Assembly (NCBI GenBank): GCA_965243385.1
Contig: CBDEUV010000002.1
Coordinates: 6,138,001-6,202,000 of the forward strand
Reading direction: 5' to 3'
Length of the DNA: 64,000 nt
From: JANSYA01 sp965243385
GTDB taxonomy: Bacteria; Spirochaetota; Leptospiria; Leptospirales; Leptonemataceae
Every line of letters starts with the position of its first letter. Position 1 is the first letter of the stretch. The translations under genes and the position numbers were made by a program. This document shows, one piece after another, positions 1 to 8,954 of this stretch. Below the pieces are notes generated by a model that saw only the letters and a program-made list of their open reading frames with translations, did no database searches and had not been told where the DNA came from.

Positions 1-390
1 GCGCACGAAGTTCTTCCAGTCGAGGTCCCGGGCTTTGTTTTCCGGGCCGGAACCCGGGCGAAAGCGCAGAACCACGCCCTGGTGGTGCAGGTCCGGATAT
101 TCCTGATCGAGCAGGCGTCGGGGGCGCTCTTCGAATGGCACTTCCGGTAGCTTGCGTAACAGTTCTTCGCGCAGTTTCTTCGGCAGGCTTTCCCCGAGCA
201 GTATCGACTCGACGTTCGTGATTCGCGTCGCGTCAGTGTCGGACAGGGAATCCAGATAGGCCTGCACGGGCCGGCGGCCATAGAGCAGGCCGCGATCCGA
301 TTCGGACGGGCCTTTCGCGCGTGTTCGCTCCGGTCGTCGGGAACGTTTTTTGCGGCCGCCCGCCGGGGTTTTCTCGGGCCTGTCGCTCAT
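1..390 (-). CDS. rlmB: 23S rRNA 2'-O-ribose methyltransferase (SpoU/TrmH family), N-terminal part
   Basis: Only the first 130 codons are in the window; the rest lies to the left. The start ATG (388-390) shares one base with the cysS stop, a TGATG junction that suggests translational coupling. After a basic tail of about 30 residues rich in Lys and Arg, a segment reading LLYGRRPVQAYLDS matches the start of the substrate-binding domain of RlmB/TrmH enzymes. Near residue 104 a HQGVVLRF stretch matches the conserved end of that domain. The SAM-binding SPOUT domain is not in view, so RlmB rather than another SpoU methylase is an inference. A position next to cysS is common for this family. Confidence 0.75.
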   Translation of the reverse strand, partial: MSDRPEKTPAGGRKKRSRRPERTRAKGPSESDRGLLYGRRPVQAYLDSLSDTDATRITNVESILLGESLPKKLREELLRKLPEVPFEERPRRLLDQEYPDLHHQGVVLRFRPGSGPENKARDLDWKNFVR

Positions 391-1982
391 CAGGCGCGTT
401 CCCAGGTGGTTTCGCCCCCGGAGCCGTCTTTGAGAACGATGCCCTCGGCTTTCAGCTCGTCGCGAATCCGATCGGCCTCTGCGAAGTCCTTGCGGGCTTT
501 GGCTGCTTTGCGATCCGCAATCGCCGCTGCAATGCGGTCCGCCAGATCCCCGTCGCCGCCCGCCGCCGCTTCCGATTCTGCCTGGTCTGAGAAATCGAAA
601 ACGTTGAGCACCTGGTTCGCGCGGGCGATAAAGAGCAGAGCGTCCCGGGCGAATGCCTGTCCGTCCTCAGCATCGCGCTGCTCGAGTTCCTGATTCACGT
701 CGCGGCACAGATCAAAGAGCGCCGCGAAGGCCTTCGCGATATTCAGGTCGTCGTCAAGCGCGCGCACGAAATTCGCGCGGGCCCGGCGAATCGCCTGATC
801 CAGAGCGTCGGCGGGAATCTTTGCGGGATCCTCCGGGTCCACGTTCGGGGCGAGCGCGTGAGCATCGGGCGCGGTCAGGGCTGCGGCCAGATCGGCGGCC
901 TGCCAGCCGGCGTGGTTTTTCAGTCGATCGATAGTGTTTTGCAGGCGTTTGAGCGAACTCTCCGCTCCGACGATCGCCGTGAACGAGAAGTTGAGCTTCT
1001 GGCGATAGTGCGTGCCGATCAGGACATAACGCAGGCAGCGCGCGAGCATACCGCGGTCATAGAGTTTCAGCAGGGCTTCCGGCGCGCCTTTTTCGACCAG
1101 CGCCTCCAGCCGCTCTCGATCTGAAAAATCGCGCAGCATAAAGAAATTACCCGCGGACTTGGCCATTTTCTGGCCGTCGACCAGCAGGTGTTCGTTGTGC
1201 AGCCAGAGGCCGACGAAATTGTCGTGGGGATGCGCGCAGGCGCTCTGGGCGATTTCGTTTTCGTGGTGCGGAAACAAAAGATCGATGCCGCCGGTGTGAA
1301 TGTCGACGCCGGCCGGGCCGTAGATTTCGCGGATCATGGCCGAGCATTCGAGGTGCCAGCCCGGCCGGCCGCGGCCGTAGGGCGAATCCCAGGCTTCTTC
1401 ATCATCGTGCTGCGGGGCTTTCCACAGGGCGAAATCACGGGCGTTCTCTTTGTCGTATTCGTCGGCGGCGAATCGTCCGTCGGCGGCCGTGCGCAGTTGC
1501 TCCGGATCGATGCCGGAGAGTTCGCCGTACTTCGGAAACGAAGCCAGGCGAAAATAGACGTTGCCGTCCTGGACGTAGGTGTGACCGCCGCGATCGAGGG
1601 CCTGGATCATTTCCAGCATGGCGGGAATATGGCGGGTCGCCCGGGGGCGGTGTTCCACGCCTTCGATGCCCAGGAACTCCAGGTCTTCGAGATAGGCCGT
1701 AATAAAAGGGGCGGTCAGCTCTTCGATTTTGCGGCCGGATTCCCGGGCGGAGTTGATGATCTTGTCATCGACGTCGGTGATATTCGTCGTCTGGACCAGG
1801 CCATAGCCGCGAAATTTTAGATAACGCCGGAGCAAATCCACGAAAGCGTAGGCGCGAAAATTTCCCAGGTGATTGAAATTGTATACGGTCGGGCCGCAGT
1901 TGTACATGGTCACCGCGCGTGGGTCGACCGGCGCGAAGGCTTCTTTTCGGCCGCTGAGAGAGTTGTGAAATTGTAGAGGCAT
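390..1982 (-). CDS. cysS: Cysteinyl-tRNA synthetase
   Basis: This 530-residue class I aminoacyl-tRNA synthetase charges tRNA-Cys with cysteine in the cytoplasm. The N terminus shows the family signature CGPTVYN with the zinc-binding Cys29, followed by HLGN (38-41), its version of the HIGH motif. The second ATP-binding loop reads KMAKS near residue 272 (canonical KMSKS). The zinc-site motif GWHLECSAM and the HHENEIAQS motif lie between them. The C-terminal third carries the helical anticodon-binding region and ends in a lysine-rich segment. Length is slightly above the usual 460-490 because of insertions in the helical domain. It overlaps the downstream methylase gene by one base. No clear Shine-Dalgarno precedes the ATG. 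Confidence 0.97.
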   Translation of the reverse strand: MPLQFHNSLSGRKEAFAPVDPRAVTMYNCGPTVYNFNHLGNFRAYAFVDLLRRYLKFRGYGLVQTTNITDVDDKIINSARESGRKIEELTAPFITAYLEDLEFLGIEGVEHRPRATRHIPAMLEMIQALDRGGHTYVQDGNVYFRLASFPKYGELSGIDPEQLRTAADGRFAADEYDKENARDFALWKAPQHDDEEAWDSPYGRGRPGWHLECSAMIREIYGPAGVDIHTGGIDLLFPHHENEIAQSACAHPHDNFVGLWLHNEHLLVDGQKMAKSAGNFFMLRDFSDRERLEALVEKGAPEALLKLYDRGMLARCLRYVLIGTHYRQKLNFSFTAIVGAESSLKRLQNTIDRLKNHAGWQAADLAAALTAPDAHALAPNVDPEDPAKIPADALDQAIRRARANFVRALDDDLNIAKAFAALFDLCRDVNQELEQRDAEDGQAFARDALLFIARANQVLNVFDFSDQAESEAAAGGDGDLADRIAAAIADRKAAKARKDFAEADRIRDELKAEGIVLKDGSGGETTWERA

Positions 1983-1994
1983 GGAGTATCGCTG

Positions 1995-4364
1995 TTATTG
2001 CGGGTAGAGCGTATAAGTCGTTTTATAGTGCATATAATTCTGGAAGGTTACGCGGCAATAATTTCTGGGTTCTTCGATGGGCAAATTCTCGAGAAAGAAA
2101 TAGAAATCGTCTTTGTAGTAGCGCTTCTTCCATTTGCGCAGATTCCCCGGGCCGCCGTTATAGGCGATCGAAGCCCAGCGAAAATCGCCCTGGGTGCGCA
2201 CGAGATCCGCGAAGAATTTCGCACCCATGTTGATATTCGTGTCCGGATCCATCAGATTGGGATTGCGAATCTTCATCTTGCCGGCGAGCCAGGTGCCGGT
2301 ACGCGGCATGATTTGCATCAAACCGCGGGCTCCGGAGCGGCTGACGGCCTGCTCGCGAAACATACTCTCCTGGCGCATGAGCGCGTACACCATCGCCGAA
2401 TCAATTTTGTACTGATCGGCGTAGCGTTTGACCTGTCCGTAATACGGGCGGGGATAGAGCGCTTTCAATAGGCCGGCGGGCATGGAAAAGGGGTCTTCGG
2501 GCACACCGGCGTCGCGCATAAACTGGCGCGTAAAATAAACGGACATATGCAGCCAGCCCGCTTCGTAGCCCAGATAGGCTTCCCGGGCCAGCTGTTCGCG
2601 GCGCGAAGCGCGGCCGTCGTAGCGATGATCGAAGAAACTCGCGCCCAGCGCTCGTTCGCCCAGGCGATAGAGCTGCTGCAGATCTTCCGGCGAACGAAAG
2701 CGGCCGGAGCTGAAATCCTTCCAGAGCCTGAGCGCCTTCGGGTCCATATAGCGGGTCAGATCGCGGTGCTTTAAGTACTGCACGGCCGCGTCGTTGCCGC
2801 CGTGGCGCGCGACCCATCGGAGATAGTCCTGACGTCCGCCGATGCGATTCCAGTCCCGGGCGAAATCCGCGCGGTCGTTTTTGGCGCCGGGGCGGATAAA
2901 ATCCTCCCAGAAAGCGCCCGCATAAAACGAACCCGGGGCCATCGAATAAAAATCGCGTTTGAGATCCCGCTGACCGCTTGCGTTTTTCTTTTCCAGATAG
3001 TAGCGCTTCAGCCAGTACACGAAGCGGCCGTTGCCGGTCTGCGGATTGAGCTGCTGCCTCGCCGCGTTCCAGTAGCTTTCCGGCGCCCAGCGAATCTTCG
3101 AAGCATTGTCGCCGATCAGAACCTCGATCATGCGATCGGCCATACTGAAGTGCGCGTGATAGCGCTTTTGATAGGCGAGAATTTCGTTGAAATATACTTT
3201 GCGGTTGCCGCGCTTTTCGAGCAGTTCGATGCGATTGCGCCACAGCGTCGAATTCTGGGGCAGCACGTGTTTGAAATCGGCCAGCAATCGCAGCGCCGCC
3301 CCGTCCTGCTTCTTGCGACGCAGGCGCACGGTCCAGTCGAGTAACACCGTCGGAGTATGCGAAAGATAGGTGTAGGCCGCCCGCGAAAGACCTGGCAGCG
3401 CGCCGGCCTGTCCCGACTCGATCAAAAACAGGCCGTCGCCGCGCACGCGGTCGGCGGTCGTCGTGCGCGTGATAAACGCGGCCGAAAGCGATTTTCGCAG
3501 CGCGGCGATTTCGCCTTTCGAAGCGTAGCCCGCGAAGGCCGTCAGATTGCGGGCGACTTTCTTTTTCGGAAACGAGGCGCGAAAGTGTCCGGGGTAATTC
3601 CGCCGTACGTCCTGAGCGATGGCCCGTTCAAGCCACACGACCCGCGTACCACGCATGGCCTGGATATAATAATCGAGCGCCCGGGCCTTCTGGCCGGCTT
3701 TGAAAAAACTGCGCGCGCGCCAGAGGCTGGCCTGCGGTCCGGTGAGGGCGCCGTAAGTTTTGCGACCGGCCAGCTCGACCGCTTCGCTCACGCGGCCGTT
3801 CTGCAGATAGAATTGCAGTCGATCCGAAAGCAGGTTTTCGCTCAGCGGATCCGCCACGCTCAAATCCGCGCGCAGGAGCAACGCCGCCTTGAGCGAGAGC
3901 AGGCCGAGCTTCTCGGCGTACTTTGACGCGCGCCAGAGCGCCAGGCGCTGAATCAATGACGCCTTCGATTCGCGTGGCACACCCTTCAGACAGGCCGCGA
4001 AACCCGCACCGCTTTTCGCGTCGCAGGCGATGCCGGCTGCCTGCCAGAAGGCGCGAAAGGCCGCAGCCTGGTTTTTCGAAAACTGGCCGCGGCGCAGAGC
4101 TTCTTGCTGGATCAGGGCCTGTCCGAGCGCATAATATTCGATCGGCGAGCGCGGCTTGCGGCGGCTGAAATAGCGTGCGACGTCCTCGTGGCGTTCGGCG
4201 CGCAACAGCGAATATACATCCCGTCCGTCGGCGGCGTCGGCCGATACGGGAAACGGCCAGCCGCCGGCCAGGAGCAGGGTCAGAAGCAACGGGCCGCCCG
4301 CGAGAACCGCGGACGATCGGGAACGGCGGAAAAGGGGCTTGCAGAGAGCGAAAAAATAAGACAT
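1995..4364 (-). CDS. slt: Soluble-type lytic transglycosylase (Slt family)
   Basis: It cleaves the glycan strands of peptidoglycan in the periplasm. The first 43 codons of the longer open frame look non-coding; the ATG at 4362-4364 starts a signal peptide with a basic N-region and a hydrophobic core, giving 789 residues. A long helical, TPR-like superhelix fills the middle. The last ~160 residues are the SLT domain: the catalytic Glu is in RQES near residue 666, followed by GARGLMQIMP and, further on, AYNGGPGN, all classic for family GH23. Size and domain order match Slt70 with extra helical repeats. It lies upstream of cysS with a 12-nt gap and is divergent from the TPR gene at 4456. Confidence 0.9.
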   Translation of the reverse strand: MSYFFALCKPLFRRSRSSAVLAGGPLLLTLLLAGGWPFPVSADAADGRDVYSLLRAERHEDVARYFSRRKPRSPIEYYALGQALIQQEALRRGQFSKNQAAAFRAFWQAAGIACDAKSGAGFAACLKGVPRESKASLIQRLALWRASKYAEKLGLLSLKAALLLRADLSVADPLSENLLSDRLQFYLQNGRVSEAVELAGRKTYGALTGPQASLWRARSFFKAGQKARALDYYIQAMRGTRVVWLERAIAQDVRRNYPGHFRASFPKKKVARNLTAFAGYASKGEIAALRKSLSAAFITRTTTADRVRGDGLFLIESGQAGALPGLSRAAYTYLSHTPTVLLDWTVRLRRKKQDGAALRLLADFKHVLPQNSTLWRNRIELLEKRGNRKVYFNEILAYQKRYHAHFSMADRMIEVLIGDNASKIRWAPESYWNAARQQLNPQTGNGRFVYWLKRYYLEKKNASGQRDLKRDFYSMAPGSFYAGAFWEDFIRPGAKNDRADFARDWNRIGGRQDYLRWVARHGGNDAAVQYLKHRDLTRYMDPKALRLWKDFSSGRFRSPEDLQQLYRLGERALGASFFDHRYDGRASRREQLAREAYLGYEAGWLHMSVYFTRQFMRDAGVPEDPFSMPAGLLKALYPRPYYGQVKRYADQYKIDSAMVYALMRQESMFREQAVSRSGARGLMQIMPRTGTWLAGKMKIRNPNLMDPDTNINMGAKFFADLVRTQGDFRWASIAYNGGPGNLRKWKKRYYKDDFYFFLENLPIEEPRNYCRVTFQNYMHYKTTYTLYPQ

Positions 4365-4432
4365 AATCACAGCTGAATTTATAAGAAAGTCGCGGCAGAG
4401 CGGGAAATTTGTAAAACACATTCTGCCGGTTA

Positions 4433-4450
4433 TTCGATAATAATATCGAA
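4433..4450. promoter_or_regulatory. Perfect 18-bp palindrome between divergent genes (candidate operator)
   Basis: TTCGATA, a 4-nt spacer ATAA, then TATCGAA: a perfect inverted repeat with 7-bp arms. It lies in the 91-bp gap between the lytic transglycosylase start (4364) and the TPR gene start (4456). Symmetry, A/T-rich centre and position fit a repressor operator, but no regulator can be named. If the TPR gene really starts at the next ATG (4513), the palindrome sits in its leader. Confidence 0.35.
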
Positions 4451-4455
4451 CGCTC

Positions 4456-6336
4456 ATGATCGCAGGAATTTCGAAAAATACGCCCGCCGGCAAAAATCCT
4501 TCAAAGCCCGGGATGGCAGCCGGTTCGACCCCGGAACAGCCGCATCATCCGCCGCCCGGCCCGCGACCGCACCGCACGTTGCACCTGGCGCCCGAACAGG
4601 GTCGCTACGAACAGAGTTACCAGCACTATCGGACGCGCTTTCTGGAACAGTTGGGCGGGCTGACTCACAACGAGCTGCGAATGGAACGCATCTTTCGACC
4701 CGGAGTCGACGGTCGCCCCGTGCAGGATCCGACCGGCGCCGTGTTCTGGCGCGGACGTTTCGTGCTGCACCCCGCCGCCGATCAGAAGGCCCATGAAATC
4801 CTGCCGGAGCTGTATCGCAGTTTTCTGCGGCGGCCGCGGGAGGTGCTCGCGGCGCCGTCCTACTGGAGCGCTTCGGACGCCCACGTCGTGGCGGCGCTCC
4901 TGCACTACGCCTGTTGGACCGGCCGGCCGCTGTGGATCTACAGCGTGGCGGCCCTGCTGCACGATGTGGGCGGCGGCGAACGAGAAGAATTCAGCGCCGT
5001 ATTCGAACTGGCCACCCTGAACGCCGCGGCCGAATCCGTCACCGGTCCCGGCACGCCCAATCCGCGCTGCGATTTCTATCTGCGGTTGGTCGCACGACCG
5101 GAGCCGTACTTCGCCTATTGTCTTGAACTGCTGCGCGGCCGGACGGTCAGCGTCGATTCGCCGACCGAGCAGGGCGACCGGCCGGACCAGGTTTCCGCCG
5201 GCCAGTCGGCGCCGCCCTCCGTTAAACGTTTACTGTGGGCGGAAGCGGCCGCCACCGCTGACGTTGCGACCGAACAGTATTTGCTGCGGCGCATGACCAA
5301 AAATCCACCCGTAGACGAGGACGATCTGCTCGATCTGTATCGATCGCTGGCCATGCGCGGCAAACTTTATCGTGCGGCGCGTCTGCTATTGCGGCACAAT
5401 CGCGTATTCGGCGAAAAGGCCTTTGCAGCGCGACTGTTGCTGCGCCTCTATTTACACAACGGCAAATACCTGCACTTTCTGCGGCGACTGCGCGCGCTTG
5501 AGGAATGGCCTGGCCGCCGCACGTACTACGAAGCCCTGTACTGCATTCATCGCCTGGGGCTGCAGGATGACGAAGAAGGACTCATGACCCGCATGACCGC
5601 GGGTAAGAGCGAACTGAAACTGCCGCCCGACGAAGCCCGTTATCGCATGCGCAATGCTCTGGACGTCGCCCTTAGCGGACATCCCGCCGTGCTCGGCGCG
5701 AGTCGGGAAGAGTGGGGCGACCTTGTTGAAAATCATTATCTGCTCGAAGCGGCGACCCGGGCGCGTGGCCGCCTCGACGGTCCGCTGATTCGCGAGCGTT
5801 ATCGTTTGTTTCAGGAAATCGTCACGAATCTTGCGCCGGATTCCTGGCAGGACCCCGCGGCGGATCTAACGGATTCACCGCGCAATCTGGAGCGCGCGGA
5901 TTTCTATTTTCGAACGCTGCAGTGGACTTTTGAACAGTATCGGGATCGCGAAGAACTCGAAGCGCTGTGGCCGACGCTGCGCCGCCTGGCCGGCGAAAAT
6001 ATGGCGCTAAGGCTCTTTTTCGGCGTCCTGCATTTTGAACGCGACGAGATCGAACTCGCCCGCCGCCTGCTGGAAGGATTCGCGGGCTTTCATCCCGCTC
6101 TGCTGCACGCGCGCGGCGAACTGGCCATGCTGTCCGATGATTTCGCCGCCGCCGAACGCATCTATCGACGGCTGCTGGATTTCTTTCCGGATTCGGCCAC
6201 GCTGCTATTCAACCTGGCGTTGATTCTGGAGCGGGCGCGGCGCCTGGACGAAGCGCTCAATCTCTTTCGGCGCGTTCTGGAACTGGATCCACGGAATCAG
6301 GAAGCGTACGAAAAGATCCAGCTATTAAGCGCCTGA
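4456..6336 (+). CDS. TPR-repeat protein of unknown function
   Basis: A 626-residue predicted cytoplasmic protein with no signal peptide. The first ~40 residues are Pro- and His-rich and poorly structured; an internal ATG at 4513 could be the true start. The middle is helical with several WxALYxxxR-like repeats. The last ~110 residues are recognisable tetratricopeptide repeats (the block with LLFNLALILERARRLDEAL, then LELDPRNQEAYEKI). An ALLHDVGG stretch near residue 170 resembles an HD-type motif, but the other metal ligands are not evident. I do not recognise an orthologue; scaffold or adaptor is the usual role of TPR proteins. Confidence 0.85.
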   Translation: MIAGISKNTPAGKNPSKPGMAAGSTPEQPHHPPPGPRPHRTLHLAPEQGRYEQSYQHYRTRFLEQLGGLTHNELRMERIFRPGVDGRPVQDPTGAVFWRGRFVLHPAADQKAHEILPELYRSFLRRPREVLAAPSYWSASDAHVVAALLHYACWTGRPLWIYSVAALLHDVGGGEREEFSAVFELATLNAAAESVTGPGTPNPRCDFYLRLVARPEPYFAYCLELLRGRTVSVDSPTEQGDRPDQVSAGQSAPPSVKRLLWAEAAATADVATEQYLLRRMTKNPPVDEDDLLDLYRSLAMRGKLYRAARLLLRHNRVFGEKAFAARLLLRLYLHNGKYLHFLRRLRALEEWPGRRTYYEALYCIHRLGLQDDEEGLMTRMTAGKSELKLPPDEARYRMRNALDVALSGHPAVLGASREEWGDLVENHYLLEAATRARGRLDGPLIRERYRLFQEIVTNLAPDSWQDPAADLTDSPRNLERADFYFRTLQWTFEQYRDREELEALWPTLRRLAGENMALRLFFGVLHFERDEIELARRLLEGFAGFHPALLHARGELAMLSDDFAAAERIYRRLLDFFPDSATLLFNLALILERARRLDEALNLFRRVLELDPRNQEAYEKIQLLSA

Positions 6337-6411
6337 TGCGCGGGGTGATGATGATCGAGCGGCCCCGGCAAAAAACACTTGTCAGACCGCTCTGGAAAGG
6401 TGAGGTACGGC

Positions 6412-7269
6412 GTGGCCCATAAAATTTCCGACCAGCATCGCGAGGAAGTTCAGAAGATCCTGAAGTACCTCAAGAACATGGAAGGCATCGTGCGAACGTC
6501 TTCCAATCCGGAGCAAAAGGCCCGGGTGCAAAAGGAACTCGCGAAGCAGCGCAGCCGTCTTGCGGCGATCGTACCCGGTCTGGACGCAACCCGCATGAAC
6601 CACACCCAGATCGTGGCGGCGCTTGAGATGGGCGGCGAATCCGGCGGTCAGACGGCCGGCGCGAGCCCAAGCGGCGGCGCGGTGCGCTCCTCGAGCGCCA
6701 GCGATTCATACAGCGTTCTGAATAAATTTCCGATCGAGAAGGCCAGTCCCAATAGCGGCGATCCGGACGTGAATTTCCTGGCGGCCATCTTCACGGCCAT
6801 CCAGAAAGAATACTGGCCGGCCATCTCTGAACAGCACTGCCAGCTCGACTTTTCCCGCGGCGCGGAACGCGGCGCGCTGCGCACCCAGCTCGACAACGTG
6901 CTGCGTAATATGAAAGTCCTGCTGGAAACGATCGAAGAGTACGCCGCCGCCGAACAGCAGGATTTTCGCGAGCAGTTGCTCAAGATGAAAAATCGCCAGA
7001 CGCGGGCCTTCATCTTCGACGCTAACGACATGTTGCGCAAGATCCGGGACTATATGGAACCGCTGCTCGAAGACATCGAAACCGGCGGGGGGATTATTAC
7101 CAACAAGACCGAGACCCTGCGCTTCAACGCCCGCTACGAGGACGCTACCGTGCTGGAGGGTGCCGCGGTTGCCGACGGCGTGCAGGAATTCGCCCGCTTC
7201 GTCCAGGAGGCGATTCAGCACCTGAATCTGCCGTCGCTCAAGAAGAAGGAGCCCCACGAGCGCGCTTGA
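6412..7269 (+). CDS. Conserved hypothetical helical protein upstream of bactofilin
   Basis: The GTG at 6412 is preferred because AGGTGAGG lies just upstream at good spacing; an earlier in-frame TTG (6379) lacks this. The product has 285 residues. The N-terminal ~70 residues are charged and helical, followed by a Gly/Ser-rich linker and a second helical domain with many Gln, Glu and Arg (roughly 120-230). There is no signal peptide or membrane span and no catalytic motif I recognise. It is followed after 120 bp by the bactofilin gene, so a cytoskeletal or cell-shape role is possible, but that rests on position only. Confidence 0.8.
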   Translation: MAHKISDQHREEVQKILKYLKNMEGIVRTSSNPEQKARVQKELAKQRSRLAAIVPGLDATRMNHTQIVAALEMGGESGGQTAGASPSGGAVRSSSASDSYSVLNKFPIEKASPNSGDPDVNFLAAIFTAIQKEYWPAISEQHCQLDFSRGAERGALRTQLDNVLRNMKVLLETIEEYAAAEQQDFREQLLKMKNRQTRAFIFDANDMLRKIRDYMEPLLEDIETGGGIITNKTETLRFNARYEDATVLEGAAVADGVQEFARFVQEAIQHLNLPSLKKKEPHERA

Positions 7270-7389
7270 GGGCGCGATACGCGATTCCGGGCGACAGGCG
7301 CCGGAGGGAGCGCGGGCCGCGGAAAAAACAGTTTCAGACTCAGGCCCGGCCGGAAATTCTGCCGGGAGACGGTAAAAGGCACAACGTAT

Positions 7390-7827
7390 ATGGCACTGGT
7401 AAAAGCAGCATCCGAAGTCACAAACTCGACGATTGGCGAGAACTCCTATTTCAGCGGACGGTTTTTCATTAATGGTTCGCTGAAGATCGACGGTAAATTC
7501 GAAGGCAAATCGCTGCAGGCCGACCAGCTCTATATCGGCGTAACCGGTCGGGTGCGCACGAACGTGGTCGCCAGCTCAGTTATTGTCGAAGGCATTATTA
7601 TGGGCAACATCACCGCCCGCAACCGGGTCATGCTGCTGCCCACCGCTCGTATTCTGGGCGACATCTCGACGCCGGAGCTGATCATTCAAAACGGCGTGAT
7701 CCTCGAAGGTCGCTGTATGATCAGCCACGATCTCAAGCACTCCGCTCGCCAGTACATCGAGGGCGAGTATTCTCGCGATAATCTGTCGCTTGAAAAACTC
7801 TTTGGAACCCGCCAGAAAGCATCCTGA
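7390..7827 (+). CDS. Bactofilin (polymer-forming cytoskeletal protein)
   Basis: A 145-residue member of the bactofilin (DUF583) family, which forms nucleotide-independent filaments under the inner membrane and helps set cell shape. The core shows the typical repeating beta-helix turns: GENSYFSGRFFINGSLKIDG, then FEGKSL, VNVVAS-like and GNITARNRV turns ending in ILEGRCMIS. Short flanking tails surround the core, as usual. The last residues and the stop codon fall inside a short 15-bp tandem repeat (7819-7863), and the pdxA frame begins upstream of this stop, so the two genes overlap by 38 nt. Confidence 0.92.
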   Translation: MALVKAASEVTNSTIGENSYFSGRFFINGSLKIDGKFEGKSLQADQLYIGVTGRVRTNVVASSVIVEGIIMGNITARNRVMLLPTARILGDISTPELIIQNGVILEGRCMISHDLKHSARQYIEGEYSRDNLSLEKLFGTRQKAS

Positions 7828-8950
7828 TTCGAGGCATCCTGATTCGGAGCATCCTGGTCCGGCCGGTCACGACTCCGACGCGAACGCGCCCATCCTGCTG
7901 ACCGGCGGCGACCCTGCAGGTGTCGCGCCGGAAACCCTGCTGGCACTGGTCGAAGACATCGCCCGGGCGACGGGGCATGCCGATTCGACGTCTGTCCCCC
8001 GGAGCTATACCCGCTTTCCCATCATCTATTTCGCGACCGCGGGCGACGCTCATATCCGCGCTTTCGCCGCCCGCTGCGCCGCCTGCAGCGTGGAACCCCG
8101 GGTGCTCACGACTTCGCCTGCGATGGCCCCGCCGGAGCTTGCAGCGCAGGCGGAGGTCTCGATCGTCGACGTGCGCGCGCTCCAGCCATCGCCGGAAGAT
8201 CGCGACTACGAGCCGCAAGCCGGCCGGCCCGATGCCACCGGAGGCCGCCTGGCGTTCGCGGCTCTGAAAGCCGCCTGCGATTTCGCGACGACTCGCCCGG
8301 CGGCGGGCATCGTGACCGCGCCCCTGTCGAAGGAGTGGGTGGCTCGCGGCGGTCAGCCCGATTTCCGCGGGCACACGGAGTATCTGGCGGAGCGTTTCGA
8401 GCGCGATGTTTTAATGCTGATGCACGGCCGGGGATTTTCCGTAATTCCGCTGACGGTCCACATCGCGCTGACCGACGTATCGCGGGCGCTGCGACGGCGC
8501 CTGAGCGATTCCGGGTTGCCGGCCTTACTGGAGGCGGTGATGCGCCGGAGGGCCTACGCCGGACAGCGGATGGCCCTGTGCGGTCTGAACCCGCACTGCG
8601 GCGACGGCGGACTCTTCGGCACGGAAGACCAGGAATTCATCGGCGATTGGGCGCAGTCCATGCGCGCTCGCGGGATTCCGCTGGACGGGCCTTTGCCCGC
8701 CGATACTCTGTTTACCGACGACGTTCGCAGCAAGTATCGTTTGATTCTGAGCTGCTATCACGACCAGGGTTTGATCCCGTTCAAGGCGCTGGAAGGCCAC
8801 GCTGGCATCAACGCGACGATCGGTCTGCCGATCCCGCGCACGAGCCCCGATCATGGCACGGCCTTCAATATAGCAGGTCGGGGGACGGCGCGGGCGGATA
8901 GTTTACGTGCCGCCCTGGGCGCGATAACCAACGGCGAATTGACAGGCTGA
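7790..8950 (+). CDS. pdxA: 4-hydroxythreonine-4-phosphate dehydrogenase (pyridoxal phosphate synthesis)
   Basis: It oxidises 4-phosphohydroxy-L-threonine in vitamin B6 biosynthesis. The family core begins at about residue 36 with LLTGGDPAGVAPE. The metal-site block reads CYHDQGLIPFKALEGHAG and continues to RTSPDHGTAFNIAG, the PdxA signature with its zinc-binding histidines. The start is uncertain: the only NTG codon before the core is TTG at 7790, inside the bactofilin gene. This would add a ~35-residue leader encoded by a 15-bp repeat (HPDS units). A CTG nearer the core is the alternative. 386 residues from the TTG, against about 330 for typical PdxA. Confidence 0.9.
   Translation: MKNSLEPARKHPDSRHPDSEHPGPAGHDSDANAPILLTGGDPAGVAPETLLALVEDIARATGHADSTSVPRSYTRFPIIYFATAGDAHIRAFAARCAACSVEPRVLTTSPAMAPPELAAQAEVSIVDVRALQPSPEDRDYEPQAGRPDATGGRLAFAALKAACDFATTRPAAGIVTAPLSKEWVARGGQPDFRGHTEYLAERFERDVLMLMHGRGFSVIPLTVHIALTDVSRALRRRLSDSGLPALLEAVMRRRAYAGQRMALCGLNPHCGDGGLFGTEDQEFIGDWAQSMRARGIPLDGPLPADTLFTDDVRSKYRLILSCYHDQGLIPFKALEGHAGINATIGLPIPRTSPDHGTAFNIAGRGTARADSLRAALGAITNGELTG
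7819..7863 (+). repeat. 15-bp direct repeat, about 2.7 copies
   Basis: Units beginning at 7819 and 7834 are GCATCCTGATTCG followed by AG or GA; a third at 7849 is degenerate (GCATCCTGGTCCGG). The length is a multiple of three. The first unit supplies the bactofilin stop (TGA); in the pdxA frame the same repeat encodes HPDS-type residues. It looks like replication slippage at the gene junction. Confidence 0.85.
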
Positions 8951-8954
8951 GCTG

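Noticed and set aside
4365..4493. Longer N terminus for the lytic transglycosylase
   Set aside because: It would place 43 residues before a clear signal peptide and overlap the divergent TPR gene start.
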